A stretch of DNA of 64,000 nucleotides from Bog-756 sp963812525 (GTDB lineage Bacteria; Actinomycetota; Acidimicrobiia; Acidimicrobiales; RAAP-2). The stretch's first letter is position 1, and the number at the start of each line of letters is the position of its first letter. Under the pieces are notes generated by a model. That model was not told the DNA's origin. It saw only the letters and a program-made list of their open reading frames with translations, and did not search any database. Shown here one piece after another: positions 40,570 to 49,174 of this stretch. Where the stretch lies: positions 186,001 to 250,000 of the forward strand of contig CAWEVL010000010.1 in the NCBI GenBank assembly GCA_963812525.1. The letters are read 5' to 3'. A program made the position numbers and the translations under genes.

Positions 40570-42165
40570 CTAGTTGTTGGGATCGGCCACCGCGGTCACG
40601 GCCGGAATGCCGTTGCCCGCTGTCCCGCCTCCGTTCAGACCCGACGCGCAGGCCGTGTCGGGAGCGCTGATCCCGTCGGCCGGCGTCGACACCGGCGGCA
40701 CCGCCGAAGTGTCGCTCAGTCGGATGAACCCGAACGAACCGATGATGGTGCCCAGTTCGGTGTCGAAGTTCACACCGGTCGAGTTGTCCTTCCCCTTCTG
40801 GAAATTGTTGTTGCTGTCGCACACCCAGTTGAGGAATCCGCCGGTCGAGGCCTTGATGGTGCTCGTCCGGTAGATGTTCCACAGGGTCCGGGCCGTGGGG
40901 AAGACGTTCCGCAAGATGTTGGTGGTCGTGGGCGGCGTGCTGTTCAGGGTCATCTTGGATGCCGTGATGGTGCTTCCACCGACGGTCACCGAGCCCGAGT
41001 AGGGAACCGTGTTGAGCACCCCGTTCGAGCCGTAGTACAGCGTCGTAGCCACCTCGACAGCCTGACTGGGGGTATCACCGGGGAAGTCAACGGCCGCGAA
41101 GTCACCCGTCTGGGAGGTGTTGTTCTCCAGTGAGACGTGCGCACTGTTCGGGGTCGGAGCGGTCGCCGGGTTGGGATCGTTGGCGGCGTTGGTGTTGGTG
41201 TCGGCGCACGTGGTCGCCGCACTTCCGTTGACGAACCCGGTGAAGGTCTTGTTGGTACCGGACGCGGGGTTCACGCCCATGATCCGGACCGGAATCCCCA
41301 CCGGTGCACCGTTACCGACCGTCTTCGCCACACCACCGTTACCGACTCCGCTGGCCGACAGGTTGGTGAGCTGACCCCAGTCGGTGATCTGGGTGCCACC
41401 CTTTTGGCACCACAGCCGGTAGGCCGTCGAATTCGCGCCGCCACCGTTGTCCGCGTTGGACACCGTGGTGAAGGGCGTACCGGTGTAGGGACCACCGACC
41501 GGATCACCGGGCAGCCATCCGGCGGCCACCGGTCCGACTGAGCCACCGTTGATCGAAGCGTAGGGCCCCGTGGCGACGGTACCGAACGTTGACGGGTTCA
41601 CCACCGGGAAGTCGACCGGGTCGACGCCATCCTTGGCGTAGCCCGTGCCGACGAGGCCCGAGCACGCGCTACCGGGAGGCGAGGACGAGCGGGAAAAGTC
41701 CACGGTGTAGGGGGTGGCGGCGGCGGCGCACAGCTGGTTCTGACCCGCACCGGAACCGACGGCGTCGACACCGGTCGAGACCTCGGTCCGGTCCCAGTTG
41801 TCGGCGGTGTCCGTGGTGTCGACGTTCCCACCGGACTGGCAGTAGAAGTTGGCGTTGGCTGTCGTCGACGGCAGGAAGGTGTTGTTGAAGAGCGTCGCCT
41901 CGCCGCCGGCGTTGAGCGTGCACCCGTAGAGACCGGCCGACGAGTAGAGGTCGTCGATCTTCTGCATCATAAAGAAGGTGGTGTCCGACCCGGCGTTGCG
42001 GATGGCGCTCACCTTGCCGTTGTAGAAGTGCGGAGCCACGCCGGATGCCGGATCGGCGGGAGCGGCGCCGGCTGGGCCTATCCCTAGCCCCAGGGTGGCG
42101 ATCAGCATCGCCGCCCCCGTTGATCCCGCCACTGCCAGGCGGTGCCTCATACTGAGCTTTCTCAT
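40570..42165 (-). CDS. Secreted PstS-like substrate-binding protein
   Basis: This intact 531-residue frame has a signal peptide (HRLAVAGSTGAAMLIATLGL ending PAGAAPADP). The mature protein contains NAGSDTTFFMMQKIDDLYSS, VDFSRSSSPPG, IPVRIMGVNPASGTNKTFTG, SLENNTSQTGDFAAVDFPGD and VFPTARTLWNIYRTSTIKAS, the type 2 periplasmic binding fold close to phosphate-binding proteins; the TSQTGDFAAVDFPGD segment matches a hinge-type region. Several Cys pairs (YGCTLNAGG, NFYCQSGG, RLWCQKGG, NWVCDSN) suggest disulfides in the exported protein. There is no LAFTG or TPEVP tail. A GGAG site precedes the ATG. It may bind phosphate or phosphonate for PstCAB. Confidence 0.75.
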   Translation of the reverse strand: MRKLSMRHRLAVAGSTGAAMLIATLGLGIGPAGAAPADPASGVAPHFYNGKVSAIRNAGSDTTFFMMQKIDDLYSSAGLYGCTLNAGGEATLFNNTFLPSTTANANFYCQSGGNVDTTDTADNWDRTEVSTGVDAVGSGAGQNQLCAAAATPYTVDFSRSSSPPGSACSGLVGTGYAKDGVDPVDFPVVNPSTFGTVATGPYASINGGSVGPVAAGWLPGDPVGGPYTGTPFTTVSNADNGGGANSTAYRLWCQKGGTQITDWGQLTNLSASGVGNGGVAKTVGNGAPVGIPVRIMGVNPASGTNKTFTGFVNGSAATTCADTNTNAANDPNPATAPTPNSAHVSLENNTSQTGDFAAVDFPGDTPSQAVEVATTLYYGSNGVLNTVPYSGSVTVGGSTITASKMTLNSTPPTTTNILRNVFPTARTLWNIYRTSTIKASTGGFLNWVCDSNNNFQKGKDNSTGVNFDTELGTIIGSFGFIRLSDTSAVPPVSTPADGISAPDTACASGLNGGGTAGNGIPAVTAVADPNN

Positions 42166-42222
42166 GATCGTTCAGTTCTCCTTAGATGGGTTGGTCGGTC
42201 GTGTCGAGGATCAGAGGGGCGG

Positions 42223-42891
42223 TCAGGCCGCAGTCCGGGAGGCCTTCCGGCGACGGAACAACACGGTCCCACCGACGATGCCTGCGGCGGCCAGTGGTAG
42301 GCCCACGGCCAGAGGCACCTCGGGAGTGCCGTCTCCTGGATTGGCCCCTGTCTCCAGCGGGTCGGAGTTCTGGAACTGGATCTGGAAGGCCTGCGACCAG
42401 ACGTGGGGCTTGCTGGTGTCGGTCTGGTCCGGTCCGATGTAGAGGATGCACGGATCGCCCGCCCCGCCGCAGACCGTTGCGTTGGAGGAGGTCTCACCCA
42501 AGGCCGGCGAGGGCAGGGCGTAGATCTGGTAGTCGCTGAACGAGAGCGATCCGTCGGCCGCGACCGTGGGGTTGGCGAAGTACTGGGTGAGGGGATCGCA
42601 CACGGGTGTTCCGGTCGGCGGCGCTCCGCCGGGTCCCGCCTCGCACTCCACGATGTGCATGCCGGTCAGTTGCGGCAGGAGCGTGTTGGGCGGCACCGAC
42701 ACCGTGATCGTCTGACCGCTGGAGAACGGGGTGCCAGGGGTGTCCGGCGCCTGTGGGATGGCCGCGTTGATCTGTTGGTTGGTGACCAGGTTCGCTCCGG
42801 CGGTGCCCGAGAGGGCGAGCACGGTGACAGCGGAGATGGCACCAAGAGCGGCTGTGGTTGCTACCGCTTTGGCGACTCGGCGGATGATCAT
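42223..42891 (-). CDS. Neocarzinostatin-like surface protein with TPEVP C-terminal sorting signal
   Basis: 222 residues, intact. The ATG giving MIIRRVAKAVATTAAL follows a GAAGGAG site. A signal peptide ends near AGANLVT. The beta domain is closest to that of the giant protein: ITVSVPPNTLLPQLTGM, HIVECEAGPGG, DGSLSFSDYQIYALPSPALG, CILYIGPDQTDTSKPHVWSQ. A Gly/Asp linker (ETGANPGDG) leads to TPEVP, a hydrophobic LAVGLPLAAAGIVGGTVLF and RRRKASRTAA. This tripartite tail looks like a PEP-CTERM-type exosortase signal with an unusual motif. It lies next to the PstS-like gene. Confidence 0.8.
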   Translation of the reverse strand: MIIRRVAKAVATTAALGAISAVTVLALSGTAGANLVTNQQINAAIPQAPDTPGTPFSSGQTITVSVPPNTLLPQLTGMHIVECEAGPGGAPPTGTPVCDPLTQYFANPTVAADGSLSFSDYQIYALPSPALGETSSNATVCGGAGDPCILYIGPDQTDTSKPHVWSQAFQIQFQNSDPLETGANPGDGTPEVPLAVGLPLAAAGIVGGTVLFRRRKASRTAA

Positions 42892-43815
42892 CGATTTGGA
42901 CTCCTTCAGGGGGTCGCTGCAATGTGTCTGGGCGTAGTCGACAGCGGATCGCGTAGCTGTCAGTAGCGGTTCTCCCATGGAGAGACGGGCGAGTCAATGT
43001 AAAAGCCCTGGTGACACGCAGAAATCATTTTGGGATAACCCAACCGTCACAGTGGCGACACTGCGCCGCCACAAGCGGCCACCATTTGCGATTTTCGGTG
43101 TCCCTCGCGGTTGAGTCGTGCCGTTCACACCTGCCGACGGTCGGACTGAAGAGCCATCGCAGCCGGACGCCAGAGTTACGGCGGGGAGTAGTGATATCGA
43201 TACTCCATGTGATCTGGCCACTCCGACACCGGCGGCTCGTAGGTCCAGAGCAGCCCACCGGGAGCCGAAGGGCGTGCCGTCGACAGACGAGGCCAGCTGT
43301 GCATCTCATGACAAACACGGGAGGCCACGACAGGGCGCAATGAGCTCGAGATATCAAGGCTCATTTGCTCGGTATGCGGAGCGAATGACCGTCGTTTCTA
43401 TTCACATCCGTTGAGCCTTCACGGAAATCGGCCCTGGCCTGGAGCCGTCTGCGATTGGCCCGACTCCCTATCAGGCGGTCGCCGCACGAACCGGCGAGAG
43501 TCAGTGTGAGAGTCCGTGGTCTCTCGCGGGTCGGGCCCCGGTTCGGTTGGCCGCCCTCGACGACGCACGCACGCCCCAAGGCTGTAGGTGGGCAGACCGA
43601 AATCGTCAAGAAGATCACCCAGCGTTCACCAGACCGTGACACAGCGATCACCTTGTTCGTCGATACTGCACGACAACATCGCCACTTCATGACGATGTCA
43701 GGAACGGATTGGGCGGGCCTCAACCCACATCTCATTCGAGCCGGGCGAGAGGAATAGAGTGCGAGACGGGTTGAGCGGAGTGGCGCGCCAACGGTGCGGA
43801 ACAAGGGGCAGAGGT
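42892..43815. other. Intergenic region of about 920 bases between divergent surface genes
   Basis: The DNA is less GC-rich than the surrounding coding sequence and contains only short, unsupported frames. It must carry the promoters of the two divergent TPEVP genes. A PHO-box-like repeat lies at 43613-43630. I found no RNA gene, insertion sequence or other repeat. Confidence 0.5.
43613..43630 (+). promoter_or_regulatory. PHO-box-like direct repeat
   Basis: GATCACC (43613-43619), spacer CAGC, GTTCACC (43624-43630), followed after AGAC by CGTGACA in the same 11-base period. It lies about 185 bases upstream of the TPEVP protein on the plus strand and points towards it. Confidence 0.6.
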
Positions 43816-44415
43816 ATGAGGGTCGTCCGAATCGGCTGTGCGCTGACCCTCTCTGCTTGCCTGTTCCTGCCCGGCGGAGCCATCGCCTCCGCCAGCTCGA
43901 TCCGCCCAGCGCAGGTCACCGTCTCGCCACCCGGACCCTACGTCAGTGGCCAGATGGTTGCCGTGAACGTGCTGCTCAACTCGATCCTCAGGTCCGGACG
44001 GTCCCTTTCCATCGAGGAATGCGCTGCACCGACTCCCTTCCACCGGCACCACTTGCGGTGTGATCCCCACACCAAGCAGTCCGGCTACTTGACCGCCGAG
44101 GGCAAGGGCATTGCCGGGTATACCAGCTACCCGATAGTCGCTCTGGCCACCCGATCACCACACCGGGAACACGATGAAGACGACCGCCCCGTGTGCGATC
44201 TCACTCATCCTTGCGTGCTGATGGTGGGCTGGGACCTCGACGACGCCGGCCACCGGGTCTACTCGGCGCCGTTCCTGGTCGGCCCGCCCGGCAGCGATCC
44301 CAACCCGGGTACCGGTACCCCGGAAGTACCGGCGGCGTTGGCGCTGCCGGTCATCGCCGCCGTCATCCTGGGCGGCTGGGTGCTCGTTCGCCGCCGTCGA
44401 TCCTCCGCCACCTGA
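43816..44415 (+). CDS. Neocarzinostatin-like surface protein with TPEVP C-terminal sorting signal
   Basis: 199 residues, intact. The start MRVVRIGCALTLSACLFLPG is a signal peptide (cleavage near IASASS). The mature domain is a divergent member of the local family: VTVSPPGPYVSGQMVAVNVL, SLSIEECAAPTP, GIAGYTSYPIVAL, VCDLTHPCVLMVGWDLDD and HRVYSAPFLVG. The tail is NPGTGTPEVP, the hydrophobic AALALPVIAAVILGGWVLV and RRRRSSAT: the same tripartite layout as the protein at 42.2 kb. The GTG/ATG choice rests on the signal peptide; AGAGG lies just upstream. A PHO-box-like repeat precedes it. Predicted exosortase substrate. Confidence 0.8.
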   Translation: MRVVRIGCALTLSACLFLPGGAIASASSIRPAQVTVSPPGPYVSGQMVAVNVLLNSILRSGRSLSIEECAAPTPFHRHHLRCDPHTKQSGYLTAEGKGIAGYTSYPIVALATRSPHREHDEDDRPVCDLTHPCVLMVGWDLDDAGHRVYSAPFLVGPPGSDPNPGTGTPEVPAALALPVIAAVILGGWVLVRRRRSSAT

Positions 44416-44471
44416 GGGCCGTCCCACATCTCGCCTCAGGCGATGATCCCGGCGGAAGTAGGCTCGATTCC

Positions 44472-44639
44472 ATGGTCCGATGGTTGGAGCGCCTCGTCGT
44501 GCTGGCTCTGGTGGCCGCGGCCATCCGCTGGCTCCTCAACTCGAGGTACCGCCACAGCCGGGCCAGGAGTGGCGTGGCCCCGACCATCGGCGGTGACACC
44601 TGGCCTCCGGTCCCGGTCAATCCCGTGGGGAAAGGCTGA
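44472..44639 (+). CDS. Small single-pass membrane protein
   Basis: 55 residues: MVRWLERLVVLALVAAAIRW gives one membrane segment, then a basic stretch (NSRYRHSRARSG) and the tail GDTWPPVPVNPVGKG. A near-identical GDTWPPVP-type ending recurs in small actinobacterial membrane proteins as far as I recall. The reading frame ends in a TGA directly before a terminator-like hairpin. No function is known. Confidence 0.6.
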   Translation: MVRWLERLVVLALVAAAIRWLLNSRYRHSRARSGVAPTIGGDTWPPVPVNPVGKG

Positions 44640-44659
44640 ACCCTCCAAACTCGGAGGGT
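44640..44659. terminator. Likely bidirectional terminator between convergent genes
   Basis: ACCCTCC (44640-44646) pairs with GGAGGGT (44653-44659) over a 6-base loop, followed by CGTTTCAGT. It begins immediately after the stop of the small membrane protein and 8 bases before the end of the convergent monooxygenase-like gene. Confidence 0.65.
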
Positions 44660-44667
44660 CGTTTCAG

Positions 44668-45015
44668 TCAGTCTTCCTTCCGGCTCCACTGCGACACGTG
44701 GGTGCACAACCCAACCTGGATGGAGTACTCCTCGTAGAAGTCCTCCCGCCCGACCTTCTGAGCCCTCCGGTGCCGCGGGTCGTTCCGCCACACCTGGTGG
44801 GCCTCGACGGAGGCGAAGGTGACCAGGGACACCCGCTCCCCGTCGTCCGCCGTGAACGTCTTGAAATCGACGAAGCCGGGCACCGACCGGGCGGCAGCCT
44901 GCATCTCGTCCGAAAGCTTCCGGTAGGCCGTCTCGGCCTCCCCCCGTCGACGTGACCGGAACACGGTCACCACCTGGCCTTCATTGAAGGGCTTGCCCGT
45001 CCGAACGACCGCCAC
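44668..45015 (-). CDS. Antibiotic biosynthesis monooxygenase (ABM)-like small protein
   Basis: The 115-residue product has the ferredoxin-like ABM/dimeric alpha-beta barrel layout: VVTVFRSRRRGEAETAYRKL, ARSVPGFVDFKTFTADDGER, SLVTFASVEAHQVWRNDPRH and REDFYEEYSIQVG. Proteins of this type act as small cofactor-free oxygenases or haem/quinol-handling enzymes. No partner gene is adjacent; it follows serA after about 55 bases and may be co-transcribed with it. Substrate unknown. Confidence 0.75.
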   Translation of the reverse strand: MAVVRTGKPFNEGQVVTVFRSRRRGEAETAYRKLSDEMQAAARSVPGFVDFKTFTADDGERVSLVTFASVEAHQVWRNDPRHRRAQKVGREDFYEEYSIQVGLCTHVSQWSRKED

Positions 45016-45069
45016 CCTGGTGCTCCTCCCTTTGGCCCCGTTGTGTGCCGTTCTGTCGTCGGCCTTCCT

Positions 45070-46635
45070 CTACGACTCGACCGTGTGGACGTCGCTGATG
45101 CCCGCCGCCCCCCGTAGCTGGGCCAGGGCCTCGTCAGGGACCTGCTGATCGGTCGAGAGCACCATCAGCGCGGTGTTGCCGGTGGCCGACGGACCGACCG
45201 CCATCGAGGAGATGGACACCTGCGCCTCGCCCAGGATGGTACCGACCACGCCGATCATCCCGGCCCGGTCGTCGTTCCGCACCACCACCATGTGTGGGGC
45301 CGGTGGCACCTCCACTGTGTGGTCGTCCACCATCACCAACCGGGGCTCCGACCGGTGCCCGGACAGCGTCCCGGCCACGGCGTGGTCGCCGCTGCGCAGG
45401 GTGATGAGGTTGACGAAGTCGTGGGCCGTGACCGTCGAGGTCTCCCGCACCTCGAGGCCCCGCTCGGCGGCCAGCTGCGGCGCGTTCACGTAGCTCACCG
45501 GCTCCTCGGTGGCCGCGGCGAACATCCCCTTCAGGACCGAGAGGGTCAGGATGCCGGTGCCGGCCCCGGCCAGGCCACCCTGGTACTCGATCTCCAGCGT
45601 GTCGGGCAGCCCGTCGTTGAGGCACGAGAGGATCTTGCCCAGCTGTTCGGCCAGGCCCATGAACGGCCGGACCGTCTCGGACACGTCGGTGGCCGCCACG
45701 TTGACGGCGAAGGGCACGAAGTCACCGTTGAGGGCCAGGATGACCTGCTCGGCGATGGTCACGCCTGCCTTGTCCTGGGCCTCGGCTGTCGAGGCCCCGA
45801 GGTGGGGGGACACCACCACCGAGGACAGCTCGAACAGGGGCGACTCCGTGGTCGGTTCCTTGGCGAACACGTCGAGGCCGGCTCCCTGGATCTGACCGGA
45901 GCGGATGGCCTCGGCCAGGGCCTCCTCGTCCACGATGCCGCCCCGGGCCGTGTTGATGATCCGGAGGCCCGGCTTGGCCCTGGCCAGCAGGTCCTTCCCG
46001 ATGAGGCCCAGGGTCTCGGCGTTCTTGGGCAGGTGGACGGTGACGAAGTCGGAGTGGGCCATCAGCTCGTCCAGACCCATCAGCTCCACACCCATGTGCT
46101 TGGCCCGGTCGGCCGAGACGAACGGGTCGTAGGCCACCAGCCGCATGCCGAAGGCCAGGGCCCGCTGGGCCACCAAGGCCCCGACCCGGCCCAGACCGAC
46201 CACGCCGAGGATCTTGCCGTGCAGCTCGACCCCCTCCCACTTGGAGCGCTCCCACTTCCCCGCCACCAGGGCGGCGTGGGCCTGGGGGATATTCCTCGCC
46301 TGCGCCAACAACAGGGCCATGGCCTGCTCGGCGGCCGAGAGGATGTTCGACTGGGGGGCGTTGACCACCATGACCCCGCGCTCGGTGGCCGCCGTCACGT
46401 CCACATTGTCCAGCCCGATGCCGGCCCGGCCCACCACCACCAGGTCGGTCCCGGCCGCCAGCACCTCGGCGGTCACGGTGGTGGCCGAGCGGATGATCAG
46501 GGCCTGGGCCCCGACGATGGCGGCCACCAACTCCTCGGGGGACAGCCCGAGCTGCACGTCGACCTCGTGGCCGGCCTCGGCCATGAGGTCGAGGCCGGGT
46601 TGCGCCAGCTTCTCGGTGACGAGCACCCTACCCAT
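45070..46635 (-). CDS. serA: D-3-phosphoglycerate dehydrogenase
   Basis: 521 residues, the long actinobacterial form. The substrate and NAD domains include VVGLGRVGALVAQRALAFGM (NAD-binding), NTARGGIVDEEAL with the catalytic Arg/Glu region and SPHLGASTAEAQ with the active-site His. The C-terminal half has the intervening domain (PFMGLAEQLGKILSCLND) and an ACT domain (VVRNDDRAGMIGVVGTILGE) for serine feedback. It catalyses the first committed step of serine synthesis. It is transcribed after the aminotransferase gene aspC-like and close to divergent serC. Confidence 0.97.
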   Translation of the reverse strand: MGRVLVTEKLAQPGLDLMAEAGHEVDVQLGLSPEELVAAIVGAQALIIRSATTVTAEVLAAGTDLVVVGRAGIGLDNVDVTAATERGVMVVNAPQSNILSAAEQAMALLLAQARNIPQAHAALVAGKWERSKWEGVELHGKILGVVGLGRVGALVAQRALAFGMRLVAYDPFVSADRAKHMGVELMGLDELMAHSDFVTVHLPKNAETLGLIGKDLLARAKPGLRIINTARGGIVDEEALAEAIRSGQIQGAGLDVFAKEPTTESPLFELSSVVVSPHLGASTAEAQDKAGVTIAEQVILALNGDFVPFAVNVAATDVSETVRPFMGLAEQLGKILSCLNDGLPDTLEIEYQGGLAGAGTGILTLSVLKGMFAAATEEPVSYVNAPQLAAERGLEVRETSTVTAHDFVNLITLRSGDHAVAGTLSGHRSEPRLVMVDDHTVEVPPAPHMVVVRNDDRAGMIGVVGTILGEAQVSISSMAVGPSATGNTALMVLSTDQQVPDEALAQLRGAAGISDVHTVES

Positions 46636-46689
46636 GGGGATCCTTTCCGTGGATGAGCATGTCCAGTCGACGTCGAAGGCCTTCGGCCC

Positions 46690-47895
46690 TCACGAGGCGT
46701 CGCCGAACAGCTTGGCCAGGCGGGTGACGCCTTCGACCAGATCGTCGTCGCCCAAGGCGTAGGACATCCGGAAGTAGCCCGGGGCCCCGAAGGCCTCACC
46801 GGGCACCACCGCCACCTTGGCCTCGTCGATGGCCCTTTCAGCCAGTTCGGCGCTCGAGTGGGCGGACCCGCCCCCGAACCGGCGACCGTACAGGCCCTCC
46901 ACCGAGGGGAAGGCGTAGAAGGCACCCTCGGGCAGGAGGCAGGTCACCCCGTCGATCTCGTTGAGCATGCTGTGGATGGTCTGCCGGCGCCGGTCGAAGG
47001 CGGCCCGCATCATGGCCACGGCCTCGAGGTCACCGGTCACCGCGGCCAGGGCCGCCCGCTGGGACACGTTGGCCACGTTGGACGTCTCGTGCGACTGGAG
47101 GTTGGTGGCCGCCGTGACCACGTCGGTCGGACCGATCATCCACCCGACCCGCCACCCGGTCATGGCGTAGGTCTTGGCCACGCCGTTGACCACGATGCAC
47201 CGGTCGGCCAGCTCGGGAACGAGCACCGGCATGGAGTGGTGCTCGGCCCCGCCGTAGACCAGGTGCTCGTAGATCTCGTCGGTCACCACCCACAGGCCGC
47301 GTTCCACCGCCCACTGGCCGATGGCCTCGATCTCCGCCTTCGGATAGACCGCCCCGGTGGGATTGGACGGGGAGACGAAGAGCAGGACCTTGGTGCGGGG
47401 CGTGTGGGCCGCCTCGAGCTGCTCGAGGGTGACCCGGAACCCGCCGGCGGTGTCGGTGGCGATCACCACCGGCACCCCGCCGGCCAGAGCGATGGCCTCG
47501 GGATAGGTGGTCCAGTAGGGGGCCAGCACCAGCACCTCGTCCCCGGGGTCGCACAGGGCGGCGAACGAGTTGGCGATGGCCTGCTTCCCCCCGTTGGTGA
47601 CCAGGATCTGCGAGGCGGCGACCTCGAGACCCGAGTCCCGCCGGGTCTTGACGGCCAGGGCCTCCCGCAGCTCGGGCAGGCCGGCGGTGGGCGTGTACTT
47701 GTGGGTCTTGGGGTCCCGACAGGCCGCCTCGGCGGCCGCCACGATGTGCTCGGGGGTGGGGAAGTCGGGTTCGCCCGCCCCGAAGCCGATCACGCTCTCC
47801 CCCTGGGCTTTGAGGGCCTTGGCCTTGGCGTCCACGGCCAGGGTGGCGGACGGCGAGACGGCGGCGATCCGCTTGGAGATCCGCTGCCCGGTCAT
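46690..47895 (-). CDS. PLP-dependent aspartate-type aminotransferase
   Basis: 401 residues, class I/II fold. The N-terminus MTGQRISKRIAAVSPSATLA is followed by GFGAGEPDFPTPEH, the mark of the Igamma aspartate aminotransferase group. VSPSNPTGAVY and GVAKTYAMTGWRVGWMIG carry the Asn and the PLP-binding Lys; the C-terminus has YFRMSYALGDDDL with the substrate-binding Arg. It probably interconverts aspartate and oxaloacetate and may also serve prephenate. The ATG at 47895 is chosen because the domain starts there; the frame runs on to 47970. About 65 bases separate it from divergent serC. Confidence 0.9.
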   Translation of the reverse strand: MTGQRISKRIAAVSPSATLAVDAKAKALKAQGESVIGFGAGEPDFPTPEHIVAAAEAACRDPKTHKYTPTAGLPELREALAVKTRRDSGLEVAASQILVTNGGKQAIANSFAALCDPGDEVLVLAPYWTTYPEAIALAGGVPVVIATDTAGGFRVTLEQLEAAHTPRTKVLLFVSPSNPTGAVYPKAEIEAIGQWAVERGLWVVTDEIYEHLVYGGAEHHSMPVLVPELADRCIVVNGVAKTYAMTGWRVGWMIGPTDVVTAATNLQSHETSNVANVSQRAALAAVTGDLEAVAMMRAAFDRRRQTIHSMLNEIDGVTCLLPEGAFYAFPSVEGLYGRRFGGGSAHSSAELAERAIDEAKVAVVPGEAFGAPGYFRMSYALGDDDLVEGVTRLAKLFGDAS

Positions 47896-47960
47896 GGTGC
47901 CAACGCCTCCGGGCGGGTGCTCCGGAGGGAGCCGGTTTCTGTGTGGATGGCCATGGTGCC

Positions 47961-49118
47961 ATGATTCCATACGTGACCGACACCCCTGACATCACCATTC
48001 CCGCCGACCTCCTCCCCAGGGACGGCCGGTTCGGATCGGGGCCCTCCAAGGTGCGCCCCGAAGCCGTCGCCGACCTGGCCGCCGCGTCGGGCGGATTCCT
48101 CGGGACCAGCCACCGCCAGCGAACCGTCAAGTCGGTGGTGGGGAGCCTGCGGGAAGGCCTGGCCCACCTGTTCTCCCTGCCTGACGGGTACGAGGTGGTG
48201 CTCGGCAACGGAGGCACCACCTGCTTCTGGGACGCCGCCACCTTCGGGCTCATCGACCGCCAGAGCCAGCACCTCAGCTTCGGCGAGTTCTCCTCCAAGT
48301 TCGCCAAGGCGGCGGCCGATGCCCCCCACCTGGACGATCCCGAGGTCATCACGTCCGAGGTCGGGACCCATCCGGTGGCCGTGGCCCGCGACGGCATCGA
48401 CCTTTATGCCCTCACCCACAACGAGACCTCGACCGGCGTCATGATGCCGATCGCCCGTCCGGACGGAGTGGCCGCCCCGAGCGCCGGCGGAGGCCTGGTG
48501 GCGGTGGACGCCACGTCGGGAGCCGGCGGCCTCCGGGTCGACCCGGCCGAGTTCGACGCCTACTACTTCGCCCCCCAGAAGTGCTTCGGCTCCGATGGCG
48601 GACTGTGGGTGGCCCTCCTCTCCCCTGCCGCACAGAACCGGATCGCCGCCATCGCCGCCACCAAGCGGTGGGTACCGGCATCGATGGACCTGACCATCGC
48701 CCTGGACAACTCAAAGCTGGACCAGACCTACAACACGCCGGCCCTGGCCACCATCTTCCTCTTCGACCACCAGGTCCGGTGGTTCAACGAGAACGGGGGG
48801 ATCGAGTTCTCGGCCGGACGGTGTGACCGGTCGGCCGAGACCCTCTATACCTGGGCCGACAGCTCCGACTTCGCCACACCGTTCGTCTCGCGGGAGCAGG
48901 ACCGGAGCCACGTGGTGGCGACCATCGACTTCGACGACGCCATCGACGCCACCACCGTGGCCGCGTTGCTGCGGAAGAACGGCATCGTGGACACCGAGCC
49001 CTACCGCAAGCTCGGACGCAACCAGCTCCGGATCGCCATGTTCCCGGCCATCGACCCCCATGACGTCGCCTCCCTGTGCGCCTGCATCAACTACGTCGTC
49101 GGGGCCATCGCCGCCTGA
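47961..49118 (+). CDS. serC: Phosphoserine aminotransferase
   Basis: The product (385 residues) converts 3-phosphohydroxypyruvate and glutamate to phosphoserine. DGRFGSGPSKVRPEAV, LGTSHRQRTVKSVVGSL, NGGTTCFWDAATFGLI and HNETSTGVMMPI mark the family, and the PLP lysine is in FAPQKCFGSDGGLW. Length and motifs match the actinobacterial SerC. It is divergent from aspC-serA, so two steps of serine synthesis are encoded by genes read outwards from a short shared control region. ATG 47961 is followed by a second possible start (GTG 47973). Confidence 0.95.
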   Translation: MIPYVTDTPDITIPADLLPRDGRFGSGPSKVRPEAVADLAAASGGFLGTSHRQRTVKSVVGSLREGLAHLFSLPDGYEVVLGNGGTTCFWDAATFGLIDRQSQHLSFGEFSSKFAKAAADAPHLDDPEVITSEVGTHPVAVARDGIDLYALTHNETSTGVMMPIARPDGVAAPSAGGGLVAVDATSGAGGLRVDPAEFDAYYFAPQKCFGSDGGLWVALLSPAAQNRIAAIAATKRWVPASMDLTIALDNSKLDQTYNTPALATIFLFDHQVRWFNENGGIEFSAGRCDRSAETLYTWADSSDFATPFVSREQDRSHVVATIDFDDAIDATTVAALLRKNGIVDTEPYRKLGRNQLRIAMFPAIDPHDVASLCACINYVVGAIAA

Positions 49119-49174
49119 GCCCAGGGGCCTGACAGGGCTGTCCTTGGTCGGCCGTGCGACTGGCGTGCAACTGG

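Noticed and set aside
35737..44415. Enediyne antibiotic locus suggested by neocarzinostatin-like domains
   Set aside because: No polyketide synthase or enediyne genes are present; the domains occur in anchored surface proteins.
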